This document shows, one piece after another, positions 34,661 to 46,052 of a stretch of DNA of 64,000 bases. The stretch covers positions 744,001 through 808,000 of the forward strand of contig JADANN010000402.1 in NCBI GenBank assembly GCA_018806985.1, given 5' to 3'. Position 1 is the first letter of the stretch. Each line of letters starts with the position of its first letter. A program made the position numbers and the translations under genes. The notes below the pieces were generated by a model. That model did no database searches. It was not told the DNA's origin and saw only the letters and a program-made list of their open reading frames with translations. Source of the stretch: Angiostrongylus vasorum (lineage: Eukaryota; Nematoda; Chromadorea; Rhabditida; Metastrongylidae).

Positions 34661-34960
34661 GCGGAATTTTATGTTAATTCCATCGTTGGGGTCCTGCTGT
34701 CTAAAAACGTTCTAGGGAAAGGAGATGGTGGTAATGCCACCGCATCTTGGTTTTCAACTCTTTTTGATATCCTTTGTTTGGTCTGGTAGCGGGATAGCAA
34801 AAATTTTTGTATATGCTGCCATTTACTGTATCTTATTATGGTCCCTTATAAAAACATATAGTTGCCAGGGTTTGGAAGTGTCTTGCTGCATTGAGTTTGT
34901 TCCTGTATTTTTTTTATGTTTCGCCCATTCCATACGATTCCATGATTCATCTTAGCGATT

Positions 34961-35939
34961 TAGATTATTAATTGCTAGTCAGATTGCCACTTAACGAACT
35001 TATTCTAGAAAGGATACTTTGTATATTTCCAAGTGCAGAATGGAACTTTCATTGACCCACAACATCGAAACTGAATAAGCAATCTGCTGAATACAAGAAT
35101 TTTAAGAAAAGTTATCATAGTAAACCACCGAAAGCAAAATGACCTCATAGAGGACATTCCGGCCATTGTGTCGCCTAACAAATGATTCTTATAGACGCCA
35201 CGTGGTCACGAAAGTGTTAAATGCTTTCGAGTTTTGTGTTATTCTGCACTTGAGATTATAATGCTGAGCTCTTGGCTAGAAAGCTCAGAAAACGATTAGT
35301 TGAAAGTTTGAGTTTTTTTTGAGTTTTGAGTGTTGAGAAGTTGCTACAAATTAAAAGTAAATGCAGTGCACTATGTTTTGAAGTTTCTTCTACTTCCACT
35401 CGTCTACTACTATCAGCCACAAAAATTTCACCTTTAAATTCATAATAGCCTTGATCTAAACTTACTTGTAAGTGCACAAAGCAGATGATAATCTTGGGTC
35501 AAATCCTTGAAACGAAACAGAGATTCACTAAACAAATTTCAACTGTAGATTTTTTCAATTAAGTTCAATGCGAAAGACCATACACCATTACTGTTTAGGC
35601 GGGTAAACCATCGCACATTCACACTTAGATTTATGCGTGCGCGAGCTTCTGTGTATGAAGAGTGTACGTTGCACCCCTCTACGCCCAAAATTCTACAAAC
35701 ATTCACCATCGAAGGCAGTTTCGAATCATATGCTGTAATTGCCCTCTATTTGTGAGTTTTTATGTTACGCATTGGAACTCTTCGAGAAAAGCAGTAGAAG
35801 AAAAGACGTCACAGAAAAAGTTTGGCGTGTTTCTACTCATGTATTCCTAATGGACAATCTCGATCAGTAACAGAGGTTATTTAGGGGTACCAACGCCTCC
35901 CGGCCGACATAAAGTTTCGTTATAAGAAATATAAATCTG
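34961..35939. other. no recognised feature
   Basis: No repeat family or protein motif was recognised. A phrase near 35020-35040 (GTATATTTCCAAGTGCAGAA) recurs at about 60820, suggesting an unidentified low-copy repeat. Confidence 0.4.
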
Positions 35940-36180
35940 GTTTTCTTCGCTGAGAAGCTAAGTTGATAAAAGGAAATTTTTTTCGGCCAACGTTTCGACG
36001 CCCTTGCCTTTCCATAGCCGGACCGATCCGAGTCGATTGGCCACAGTTGTTCCGTCATCAATATTTGGCTTCGTGATCGCATCGAGTCGAATCCAGTAAA
36101 GTGGAGCACCGTCTAAGTAGAGTAGCCTCACTCGGCAGTGCCATTATAGAAGATGAACCTGGACCTATAGCACGCTTTCA
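35940..36180 (-). repeat. hammerhead-family non-autonomous element F
   Basis: Left end AGTTGATAAAAGG then TTTCGGCCAACGTTTCGACG with a hammerhead-like core at 35985-36019. The body includes GATCGCATCGAGTCGAAT, AAGTGGAGCACCGTC and CCTCACTCGGCAGTGCC, shared with 52390-52490 and 59600-59700. Confidence 0.75.
35985..36019 (-). ncRNA. hammerhead-variant motif
   Basis: Minus strand: GGC, TATGGAA (eroded first block), stem II around GGC to GTC, GAAAC, GTT, GGCC. The second core block and stem I outer pairs are kept. Confidence 0.5.
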
Positions 36181-36294
36181 GTACGATCTGCTTTTGAAGG
36201 TATCCAACTGCATTAGGTATCTCATTTGTTAGCACATAGCTTGACAAAATTTTAAAAAAGTACCTCCAGTAAACCTCTATAAAAATAATCGTAT

Positions 36295-36565
36295 CCTTTT
36301 CGATTATTAAGCTAACATGAGGTTGATAAAAAGAAGTTTTATTTGGTCAATGCTTCGATACCTTCGTGCAGAAGGGCACCGTCGAGAATGCACACTAATA
36401 TTCGAGCTGTGTTCCCCTAAATTGGACACGATGCTACAAAAAACACCCAAATTGCGAGGACGATCACATGTGGACCATCTACTCGTGTCAATAAAGGTTT
36501 TAATATAATAAAATGGGAACTTTGTATCTCTAGCCGAATAAATATTTGTCGTCAACCTCCTGTTA
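36295..36565. repeat. degenerate foldback element F
   Basis: Inverted ends: CTAACATGAGGTTGATAAAA at 36313 and CGTCAACCTCCTGTTAGTTT at about 36550. A TTGGTCAATGCTTCGATACC site near the left end is a decayed hammerhead. The interior (ACATGTGGACCATCTACTCG) matches family F. Confidence 0.6.
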
Positions 36566-38087
36566 GTTTACTAGCTAAAGAAGATATTGTTACAAAACTG
36601 TTTACTATGCAGTTAACGCAAAGTTTTTGGGGGGTCCTACGAGGATTTCCGATCGTGTGAGCTGCTTTCTTGTCCGTTAGATCAGTTCTTCTCAGAGAAT
36701 AATCCTCGTTTTAAAACTGTACCATTGGGCCGCCACATCGCGATAATTTTCTTTGCAATTATTCAATTTGTATTGTATCCTTTTATCGAGTACTTCCAAA
36801 TTTTCGTGACGAAATAACGAACGACTCTTCATACGTTACTTTTGAATTCTTCCACAATCTCTCGTGTAGATTTTAGAGAGATATCTTCGCTTATGAGTTC
36901 AAACTGGCCGTTCTAAACTATCGCTGGCAAAGCATAACTTCACTTGTCAGCTTGAATTAATTCTTCAAAAATGTTTACTTTCCCTACTGTTAGGAATTTC
37001 CATGTCTAAGACTGACATGCAGCAACCACATAAGCATACAGTCAACTAAGAGTTAGAAAGCAGAAGTGCTAATAAAACGCTTCGATATTGTCTCTAGGGA
37101 CAGTGAATACGGAGGTCGTCGTCGAAAGATAAAGTGCCAATATCATCGAATACATGATTTCCATCTATTTCATCTGTAATATAATGTCCACCTTTAGAAC
37201 GTCAGCAACAAAAAATCAGAAACGCCAATTGTGCTGAACCATTTAAATTGTATATAGATAAGACTTACAACGCCTAGTGTTCATAATTTATACTTCGATA
37301 CATTGTGCTAGATTCCGAAGGAAAACTTATAAATCATTTTCTAGTTTTCTTCGTTCATACTCTAAATATAGAGTGAGGGATAACTATCCGTACGTCGGAG
37401 CGACTGCAGAAGTTCCATTTCGGCAAGTGATATCCTCCACACGGGTTTTGGTTTCGTGAAGATCAAATGAATGCTAGAACTGAAATTTGTTACTGTTTTT
37501 CAAGAAGTAAGGTGTCATGTCCACTTTTTCTGAAAGGTGCTGAGTGCTGCGACATGTATAATGTTGCAGACAACTTTTTTCCCGCACATTCAGTGTTGTT
37601 GTCTTCCCAATACGATTAATTACTGTAGTTTGAGCAGGTGTGGTCTGTTCAAGTGCTTGAGCCTTTTCTCACTGCTTACAACTCGTCTTGAAGCGATTGT
37701 ATTTGTGTCGTCGATTTTGCAGTGCAGGCACAGAATTTTGTTCATTCATCTTTCCATTTTCGTCTCAGTACTATTTACTAGGCCTGAACTCTAACTTGTT
37801 AGCTTGCTTACTTAAGCTTACTTAACTTAGCTTACGCTGATTTACTTCATTGTATCACATGCGTCCTCAACTATTTTCATTTCTGTTCTTTGTTTGACAT
37901 TTTGATCTTCAAATCCGATCTTAACTCACTTGTCGAAAGCAAATTTTAGTCCCATGTGTTCGCGTTTGCTACAATAGTGTTGTGAAGGTTGAGATTATAC
38001 AAGAGACCGTGTCTGTTAGAAATAATTTAGTCGCACTTGAAGCTCTTGTTTTTTCATAATGTGAAATGGGCTATTTTGAAGAATGAT
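36566..38087. other. no recognised feature
   Basis: No repeat family, RNA gene or coding motif recognised in about 1.5 kb. Confidence 0.4.
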
Positions 38088-38300
38088 TCATTGATTTGAT
38101 GAAGAGAAGCCGCTCATGGGTGGATTATCGAAGCAGGTGGGCACATGCCGATATGTTGACAAGTTCCATAAACATTGGATGACAGTGTTTCGCTTGAACA
38201 CCATAGCCACATCCACCATCTAAATGTGGGCTGGCATGCAGCTGGAACTCGGATTCCCAATAGAGTGAAGAGCAAATGGATGATCTGAAACTGCTTTAAT
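38088..38300 (+). repeat. dispersed repeat E, copy 1
   Basis: Shares an alignable stretch with 44880-45115: AAGAGAAGCCGCTCATG against AAGAGAAACTGCTCATG, GCACATGCCGATATGTTGAC against ACACATCCCAATAAGTTGAC, then AAGTT. Class unknown; a decayed DNA transposon end is possible. Confidence 0.5.
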
Positions 38301-38769
38301 TTGTCGAGCAAATTCCGATGATTGGTGACACGGAAACTTAAATGGTATTAGCGATGGTCCACTGATCTCCCCATATGAAAGATCGTTAGTCGCGAGGCTA
38401 CGTAGCGCGTCCTCAGGTGGACGATAGGGGGGTTAATCGCGTACCAAAAGCAACCTTTGCTTTCCTGAGACACAGGTGATATAGGGGATGGGATTCCCTG
38501 TTTCGGGCTGCGTCGATATGGCAGATAGTTTCTGTATTTACGATGTTTATTTATGCATGTGTGTGTGAGTGCGTTTTCGCTCATGCGGGTTGTATTCTAC
38601 GAGTCAATTCGGCCAAAAGCATGCAATCAAGTGACGGGAAGTAATGAGTGCTTGCTAAGGGACCCCTTCAATAAATAAGCTTCATGTCCACTCTGGGAGA
38701 GACTGGCAAGCCACCCGTGACAACACCCAATGGAAAACGTCTTATAGGACTCTAGTTCCCAGCACGTCT

Positions 38770-39100
38770 TCTTCATGTAAATTCATTTTTCTTTTTTTCG
38801 AAAAGAGGGAAAATCTCCGATGGACATGAAAGTCTCCTAACGACGCGACTCGATGAAGAGATCGACCACATTCTGGCGCGCAGAAAATGGTGCCTCTTTG
38901 ACATTTCAGTGGTATCTGGATACTGTATGCAAGGTCTGACCGCCTCCTCCATGTGGAGATTCGAGGCACCCATAAGCTTGAAAAAGAACTCTTGTCATGA
39001 TCCAAGAAAAACGAAAGAAGTGGTACATGACGAGGGTATTCTCAATAGAATCCTTTCCTTATCTGAATGGCATACAAACATAGACCCGACATAGACCTAG
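38770..39100 (+). pseudogene. RTE-type LINE, end of endonuclease domain (fossil)
   Basis: Plus-strand residues DEEIDHILARRKWCLFDISV at about 38855-38915 match the nematode RTE endonuclease block NEIDHI--NRRWCLTDVSVV. They are followed by FEAPISLKKNSC and RKTKEVVHDEGIL, then LSLSEWHTNIDP (38965-39090), matching MEKN-C--RRRKEVVYDD-VLE and LSQGDWHIEEDP. A frameshift separates an upstream piece containing SPMDMKVS (the WTWESP region). Only this part of the LINE is present. A long chance frame on the opposite strand is not coding. Confidence 0.82.
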
Positions 39101-39945
39101 ACTCTGCTTGTCGAGGAAATTAAAAGTTGCGATTAAAAACTATTTGTTATTAGAAAAATTATTAAATTATAATTAAAATTAAAATTTTTTTCGCAGTCCA
39201 ATCTTTTCGCGGTTCGTTGAGTTCACTGAGCACCGTCTCTGATTCAGTGGTAGTCCTTAAAAAGATGTGCTAAAATCAGCACCACTCATGAAGACGGACG
39301 ACCATGTACTCAGGTTAGTAGGAATAGCAGTCTTGCTGTATTGACTTGATGGCATGTATATGACCTTAAGAAAATGTTCGGTGAATTCCAAATTTATTTG
39401 GGGTAGAGGGCCTTAAAAACAGGAAACACAGTTCCCATCTTCAGAATTTCCAGCACAGGTGCGGTAGTCAGAAAGATAAAAAATTGATTTCGGAACACTA
39501 TCCTATTCTTCTGAACAAAGTTTAGGTTGTTCAATTTCTTTGGTATTCGCAGTTCAAAGCTGGTTGAAATAGTAACGATGAAGTACGTTATGTGGCTCCA
39601 GAAAACCAAGCTTCCATTATGGTTGGATAGGAATTTTAATAACTGATTAGCAAAGAGTTGTACAAGTTTTATTTCAAGTTCACTTGTGCTGTTATATGCT
39701 GTTTTGTTTTTTAGAAACACTTGTTAATTTTCCATCCTATGTGCTAATGGAACGTTGAATAGCACAATGTTCTATGCGCGATGCCCCTCATTTCCACTCT
39801 TCATAGCAAAAAAGTAGTCAAGACTAGAGTTCAAGCACTCACCGTCATAACGTTAACCGTTTTTAAATAGGTGTTCTCTTAAGAGTACGGAAAATGGCCT
39901 ACATTAACAACCTCATGTTCTAAAAATTAGATCACATGTTATAGT
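39101..39945. other. no recognised feature
   Basis: AT-rich start (AAATTAT tracts near 39160); otherwise uninterpretable. Confidence 0.4.
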
Positions 39946-40330
39946 AGATAACCTCCAAACGGTTTACCACCTCATCATGGCTAGGTGTTCTTGGGTGTGG
40001 GACTGCGATCTACAACGGGGGCTTCATACCCTGGCAGGCTTTCCCAAGCTGAGGAGGAGTCCGGCGTTTCCATCAGGAAGCCGAGCCAAGAGTAAGCCAA
40101 TACCAGGATCCATCACCGTCCTGGTATCAAAGCTGCATGGTTGCAAATCTCCCTCTGATCCACAAAGGCTGCGGCTGCCTGTGGTGGTGAAGACCAGGGA
40201 AGACTTTGACCAGGCTAACCACGGGATCCCAGGGAACCACAATAACTAAACCAGCAAAACTCCGTAAAAAATGTTGATTATGTTGAGGCTCGCACAATCA
40301 GTGAGGACGGACCATCCAAATATCCAAATA
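39946..40330 (+). mobile_element. SINE-like D element, full length
   Basis: 5' end TAACCTCCAAACGGTTTACC, the body collinear with 23217-23600, and 3' end GAGGACGGACCATCCAAATAT with a short degenerate tail. Open frames occur on both strands inside this repeat but differ between copies, so they are not coding. Confidence 0.85.
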
Positions 40331-40705
40331 TGGAGAAATGAGTGTGTCATTTTTTAAGCGACTCTTGTTAAAATTTCAAATTTTTTAAACTACACTTTAA
40401 ATTTTATGGTGGATTTCACACAGCTCGTCGTTCTCGTATCAAGTTAAATCCGGTGGTTAAATTCGGTTTTTAGGGAAGACAGACGCATCAAATATTTTCA
40501 CGTATGGGGGAAAAACTTTTCTCGGATTGCAACATGCAGGCAGACTTTGGATTTAGTATCAGTTTTTTCTTGCCAAATTCATTACAAGAGGGCAATAATT
40601 TAATTGCAAGTTGAGAAGGCCTAGTGTTACAGTAACAGATTAAAACAAGAGGAGAATTTTTTGAAGAGAATATGGTAAATTCTATTTTCAACAATTTTAA
40701 CCTTT

Positions 40706-41075
40706 TTACTTACTGCCTACTCTTTTTGATGGCAGGGTATATTGCAGAAATATAACTTCTACAAAGCTGAGATAGTTTGCAAAACTCTGGACCGCAGGTG
40801 CCTATGGTGGAGAACGAAGACGCTATTGTCCTTTCCGGGAAGTAACGCGTTCACCACCACACCATACAGGTCCTTCGTTTCGCCTGTCTCTGAGCTAGTT
40901 CTATCGAATTTTTTTTGCTGAGAGACAGGCGAAACGAAGGACCCGCATGGCGTGGTGGTGAATGCGTTACTCCCGGAAAGGACAATAGCGCGTTCGTTCT
41001 CCACCATAGACACCTGCGGTCCCAGAGTTATGCACATATCTCAGCTTCGTTGAAGTTATATTTCAACAATGTTCG
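40706..41075. mobile_element. SINE B inverted pair, heads inward
   Basis: 40706-40905 is a minus copy (from the left: TACTGCCTACTCTTTTTGATG, CAAAACTCTGGACCGCAGG, head at 40840-40880). 40916-41075 is a plus copy (GAGAGACAGGCGAAACGAAG, head GCATGGCGTGGTGGTGAATG, CACCTGCGGTCCCAGAG, CTCAGCTTCGTTGAAG). They meet head to head over a spacer of about 10 bases. Both outer ends are the family 3' side. The two halves are similar enough to form a strong hairpin. Confidence 0.88.
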
Positions 41076-41139
41076 CGGCAGTGTCACGACGTCAAAATTA
41101 TCGCTATCTCTGACGAGAGTCAACGAGATTCATCGACAA

Positions 41140-41395
41140 AAGGATAAAGCTGTTGGCGTTGATCAATCCCTGAGGAATGCGCTATGCATTCGAGTTCATA
41201 AGAATCGTTAGAGGTGACTGAATGCAAATCTAACCTTTACAATGACTCGCGGTGGCCTACCGATGTATGGAGCCAGTACTGCTATCTTCCTAGACAAGTC
41301 TGGCACCAATTTGTCGACCCCGGAGGGATGGTAGGCTTGGTGAGCCAGGGGCCCTGGGATCGATTTCAGGTGTGCGTCGCAACCTGTCGATACAA
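41140..41395 (-). mobile_element. SINE A copy with lost head
   Basis: Left end AAAAGGATAAAGCTGTTGGC, the body collinear with the family, ending in GTGTGCGTCGCAACCTG where the tRNA-like A box should follow. The 5' end is truncated. Confidence 0.85.
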
Positions 41396-42559
41396 TTTCA
41401 TAAACACTGATTCTAATTAAAGTGTGGTGCAAAAGGTCGGTAGTGAAATCCCGTAAATGCAAACTTTTCTTAAAATACTCCGCGTATTTTTCGAGCTTTC
41501 CTGAATTCGTTTTTTACATGACAAGCGCTGAATGATTGACTGGGTGTGGTTGGCAGCAGTTAACTCGGAATGGATGAGTGAAATCATTTGTTGAATTGCG
41601 TCATTTGAATGCTTCTTTCATTTCTGACAAATCATATCTATCCATCTTGCTAAAGTAAAATCCTGGAACCCCGAAATCGAATAATTCAGCGAAGGGCTGC
41701 TAACTTGTAGTGTTATTGTTGTATACGTTCTCGCCGAGGATGGAATCGGAGTGTTTCAAAAGTGGTGATCAAGCTGCGATCGCAAAGAACTGAGTGCGAA
41801 TGAATTTCATTTCAAGCGATATGAGCTACGTGAAAGCATATTATGGTCGTGGATGGTTGGAACACATGAATAGTTCTTTCCAAAAGTACAGGCTTTCCCG
41901 ATGGTAGCTTCGTTGTCGAAGGACATCACTTTCACGGCGAAAGCTGTTCACAAGTGCAGATACAGCTGATGTGAGCAAATATTTGCAAATCAAAGCTTTT
42001 GTAAAATGCTTTCATCGGTTAACGAGAAAAACCATGAGTGAAGTCGGTTATTTATTGCGTTTATTCGTCAGTAACTGATCACCTCCGATGAGGGCGTCAT
42101 TTGATATAGTTAAAAAATTAAGAAAAAACCGAGTATTTAGCGACCTTGACAGGATTTTGCTAATCCTTTCCGAAGGAGAATTCATCAACCCCAGAATGTC
42201 TGCCTTTGAATGGCTGCTTTCCAGAGATCCTAACTGTTGTAATTGATTGCTCAAAAATCGGCTTCCTCTGTCATATATCATAAATGGTGCATAACTATTT
42301 ATAGATCACACAAGAAAATTGCATTCCGGTGAGAAATGATTCATGCTTGTCTTTAATGGGCTACTATACAAAGCTGGTGGCCGTTAACAACTTTGACAGC
42401 TATCCTTTCGTGGCCACGGCAAAAATCTACAGGTGAATTAGACGGGAATCTTTTTTTAGGTAATAAAAACATAATAAACCTTTAATATTCCGAAGGCGAC
42501 TTTCCTTTAACCTTGGTATGACTTTATTTTATTTAGATTTATTTTATACTCATTATATT
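41396..42559. other. no recognised feature
   Basis: No repeat family or coding block recognised in about 1.15 kb. Confidence 0.4.
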
Positions 42560-42945
42560 AATATATCCTCCCAACGGTTTACCGCCTCATCGTGGCCGGG
42601 AGGTGTTCCTGGATGTCGAACTGCGATGTATAGCTGAGATTCATTTTCTGGCAGGGTCTCCCAAGGTGAGAAGGAGTCAGGCGTTTCCATTAGGAATCCC
42701 AGATAAAAGTAAACCAATAACAGGATCCACCACCGTGCTGGTACCAAACTAGTCGCATGGTGACAGATCTCCCTCTGATCCACAAGGGCTGCGACTGCCT
42801 GTGGTGGTGAAGACCTGGGGCAGACTTTGGGCAGGCTGAGCTTGGGATTCCAGGGAACCGCAAGGGCTTAACCAGCAACTCTCCGAAAAATGGAGATTAT
42901 GCTGGGGCTTGCACAACAAGTGAGGACGGGCCGTTCAAGTATCAA
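42560..42945 (+). mobile_element. SINE-like D element, full length
   Basis: 5' end ATCCTCCCAACGGTTTACCG at 42566, a complete body (GGCCGGGAGGTGTTCCTGG, AGGAGTCAGGCGTTTCC, GTGGTGGTGAAGACCTGG) and 3' end GGACGGGCCGTTCAAGTATC with a tandem (AAGTATC) tail. Both flanks are AT-rich. Confidence 0.88.
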
Positions 42946-43090
42946 GTATCAGGTATATTATTATATTATTTATATATATCATTGTAATCTATTATAACTA
43001 TAATTTATAATTATAACTTATATTTGTGTACATGTTTATTATATTTTTTCCATTATTACATTATTTTATATTTATCTTATATTTTATTTT
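42946..43090. repeat. AT-rich low-complexity tract
   Basis: TTAT, ATAT and TTTATA-rich sequence immediately after the tail of the D element. Confidence 0.7.
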
Positions 43091-43949
43091 ATCTATATTC
43101 ATCAACATGGGTGAGCTCATAGAAAGAACACATAATAACACTTCCAGATTGTTGACTAGAAGTGAACATTCTTTGTGTTTTGAGGCTCCAGGGGTTTTTT
43201 TCGCTAACTGTCAAATGTTACGATGCCTATCACGCCAGTGCTCAAAGAAACAGCAGCACTACACGAAAATATCTGAGTGCGAAAACAGCGGTTGTCACGT
43301 CAGTTCTTTGTTTTTTGCATGTAGTCTTCAGTTATCGGGTCGCATGATTGGAATGAAAAAACGGAAACGCTTTTCTTCCTTTCTGCTAACCACGTGATAA
43401 AGCACATTCAGTGCAAGCAGGAAAACTTATGTAGAGATGAGAGAAATGTATAGTGCGAAAGTAATCACAAAGTATAGGCGTTGACTCACAACTGTTTATG
43501 GAGTGTGACGAAAGGGATTTCTCGCCTTGAATTACTTCCACTGTAACCGAAGGTCATGAAATTCTTGGAGAAACCCTTTTTGTGGGATAAATCATATATC
43601 CGAATGTTCGTACCAAACCACTAAAAGGATTTCTGTCGTATCCTAGCAGTATTTTGTGATTCGCAGGCTTCAAGGCACTCAGTAATCGAAAATGACCTGC
43701 GTTCTTTTTTTTTAAAATTTTCTATTAGAATAATGGAGAACGTTCGTTGGCTTTTGGTTGTCATCGTAAAATCAGCAAGCGATAAGGGGCACGTGAAATC
43801 GCAACTTTTCAGCCACAGTGCTGCTGAAATATGTGTATCTTATCTGTTCTGTCTCTCGTTTGTGAGGATGATATTTTGCTCAACTTAGAGGGTTGGTCAA
43901 TTATGTTATATAGGAAATTATACGGCTGTTACTACATAACATTCGTCCA
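43091..43949. other. no recognised feature
   Basis: An open stretch at 43026-43397 (plus) starts in low-complexity sequence and has no family motif. Nothing else recognised. Confidence 0.4.
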
Positions 43950-43985
43950 GGCTCCTAAGAAGGCGAAGCCGCCGAAACTTTAGCC
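43950..43985 (+). ncRNA. hammerhead-variant motif
   Basis: GGCT, CCTAAGA (two changes from CTGAAGA), an extra A, stem II GGCGA/GCCGCC-like, GAAAC, TTT, AGCC. Stem I GGCT/AGCC is perfect; the core is damaged. Confidence 0.5.
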
Positions 43986-44100
43986 ACAGAAAAACAACAA
44001 CAACAACAACAACAGCAACAACAACAACGACAAAAACAACAACAACAAAAACAACAACGACAACATATACCAACCCCGCATAAGCTTAACACGGACAGCT
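43950..44100 (+). repeat. hammerhead segment followed by (AAC)n tract
   Basis: A hammerhead-like motif at 43950-43985 is followed by a CAA/AAC-rich microsatellite (43991-44065) and then ATACCAACCCCGCATAAGC. The same order (hammerhead, AAC repeats, TATACCAACTTTCGCATCTG) occurs at 52115-52240. A long cysteine-rich open frame on the minus strand here is only the antisense of the microsatellite. Confidence 0.75.
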
Positions 44101-44574
44101 CGTATGAATGTATACAGATATATTGACCATTTATGTCGAGGCTTACAGAAAGCCCGTCTTTTGAGTTATCAGGGGAAACTCTACACTTCAGGCATGGCAT
44201 ACAAGCACATGGCGGGATGATTTTGAAGTAGAAGTCATAGTTTTCGCATAGGAATTTAAAACACAGCACGCAAAAGCCTTCAAGCGTTTGAATGAACTCC
44301 AAAAATCCAAAAATAAACAGCAAAGTGGACTGGGTTGTGATCACATGCCATCTCGCGCCATATCTCAGATCGATTTTTTGACACGAGAAAGGCAGATTTC
44401 TCTTCAAGGTAAGACTTAGTGAGACTGGTCTCCAAAAATAACTGGAGTTCGTTTGAAGAACAAAACGGTAGCTGTTAAAGAGAAGTTGTTCACTATGGAA
44501 ATAAACATTTATGCATAAAGCTTTATCTGCTGAGGTCACGAAAGTGTTTGAATGAGTGGATTGCGTGTAAAATT

Positions 44575-44680
44575 GATCTTTCCGGATTCTTAAAAAGGCG
44601 AAGCCGCTGGAGCGAGCGTCAGCCAGTACTGCACTGAATAAATCTTGTTGTTAACAACCTGTCTGTCAAGAAAACAGTGG
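44575..44680 (+). repeat. decayed hammerhead-bearing end
   Basis: GGATTCTTAAAAAGGCGAAG, then GTCAGCCAGTACTGCACTG, then AATAAATCTTGTTGTTAACAAC. It resembles 49024-49080 (GGCTCTGTTGAAGG, AGTAGTGAATAAATCTTGTTA) and represents the same terminal type. Confidence 0.5.
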
Positions 44681-44879
44681 ATTATTTGATCAGAGCTAAG
44701 GTTACTTTCAATTAACTTCATTCGTTGCTGGTTCATCGACTTTCCTTTAACCATTTTAGGTTGTTATTCTTTGGTGTCTTTGAAACTGTGCAACCATTAG
44801 GGTTAATTATGGTAAATTATGTAGCACTACACATAGCGGAATCTTTCGACATCGTGATACTGCGGAGGAGTGCATTTTA

Positions 44880-45115
44880 GTCAACAATTTATTGATCTGC
44901 TTAAGAGAAACTGCTCATGAATGGGTTACTGTGGCCGGAGGACACATCCCAATAAGTTGACAAGTTGCGTTAGTGTTGAAACTTTGAAATTTGACGGGCC
45001 ACCAAGTTTTCAACCAATCATAGATACCGTCGAGGCCGGATGTACAACATGGACTCATCTTTGGAAACAAAACGTCACAAAAAAGCCTGAAACTATTCCA
45101 TGTAAATGAGCAAGA
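44880..45115 (+). repeat. dispersed repeat E, copy 2
   Basis: Alignable with 38088-38300 over about 85 bases at its left side. Both copies are in the same orientation. No protein was assigned. Confidence 0.5.
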
Positions 45116-45412
45116 TTTAACGAACCGATGTAAAGCTGAGAGCGGAATTCGAAATGATTTTCGAAATCTTATTTTAACGAAAGATCACTAAAAATAAAGA
45201 AATTCTTGTAATCAGCAAACATACCTGGAAAACTGCGTGTAGGTCCCCCCTAAAATCAGACATAGTATCTGTTGTATTCACTCCGTTGAAGAATGCGTTG
45301 CACGCATCGCACTGCGTTTTAGAAAATCCAAAAGTCTGAAAATCTTAGCGATTCTGTAAAAAGAATAAAGAGAGAGATATCTGCTTGTATTTATATTCTG
45401 CTCTTCTACCAC

Positions 45413-45695
45413 CTACACGTGTGGCCCACGGGTCGGAGGCGCCCTGCAACACATACGTGGAGTCGATAGCCGCGCCATGGCCCACCAAGCCTTTCATCCC
45501 TCCGGGGTCGGCAAATTGGTACCAGACTTGTCTGGGAAGGTTGCAGCACTGACCCGATATATCGGTAGGCCACCGTGAGTCATCATAAAGGTCAGCTATG
45601 CATTTAATCGCCTCTAAACGACGATTATTGGAGTCGAATGCATGGCGCATCCCTCACAGATTGATCAACGCCGAGAGCTTTATCCTTTATTATCC
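45413..45695 (+). mobile_element. SINE A copy
   Basis: Head ACACGTGTGGCCCACGGGTCGG (A box eroded), then the body (CACCAAGCCTTTCATCCC, GGCAAATTGGTACCAGAC) and 3' end GAGCTTTATCCTTTAT. Possible imperfect target duplication ACCACCTACAC / ATCCACCCACA. Confidence 0.88.
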
Positions 45696-46052
45696 ACCCA
45701 CAGAACTTTTGCTCTGTATAGATCTATGGTGGCGTCATCCTAACGGAGTAATTAATTATGAAAATTCAGCAAATGGTTATATTGCGGTAAATCTTAAAAC
45801 AAAATAGATATTTGCTCAGCATGATGCAACCACAAGCTCTCCAATCAATTTCTGCACTAACGTTCATGTGCTCCTTTTTTGTTGAAAACGGAAACACATT
45901 TCAGAGATCTTCCTATGTAAGCTGGTTATATCTGTGAAGATTGCATCCTGCGTTTCTACTCGGCCAGAAACACGGATTTAAATGTACATGGAAGGCAATT
46001 CAGATTTGCCTTGTACGAATCGCTTCAGGGTTAGATTTTTCAAACTGGTGCT

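Larger units (their letters stand above)
32515..34960 (-). mobile_element. Penelope-like element, longest copy
   Basis: Minus-strand retroelement with the order N-terminal region (about 34960-34660, decayed), reverse transcriptase (34660-33400), Cys-containing linker (33420-33136), GIY-YIG endonuclease (33135-32815) and a 3' terminal region with a hammerhead (32810-32515). This is the layout of endonuclease-bearing PLEs. The terminal region matches those at 18195, 19560, 13890 and 59225. No matching 5' terminal repeat was found upstream of 34960, so the copy is probably 5'-truncated or its 5' end has diverged. Confidence 0.9.

Noticed and set aside
38742..39005. Minus-strand 87-codon frame as coding
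   Set aside because: It is antisense to the RTE endonuclease fragment, whose plus-strand motifs are specific.
39977..40249. Open frames on both strands inside D elements as a conserved protein
   Set aside because: Corresponding frames in the other D copies are interrupted or shifted; the similarity is that of the repeat DNA, not of a protein.
43990..44070. CRISPR-like direct repeats
   Set aside because: Uninterrupted trinucleotide microsatellite without spacers; the genome is eukaryotic.
43955..44539. 194-codon cysteine-rich open frame (minus)
   Set aside because: The cysteine run is the antisense translation of the (AAC)n microsatellite at 43991-44065; the rest has no motif.
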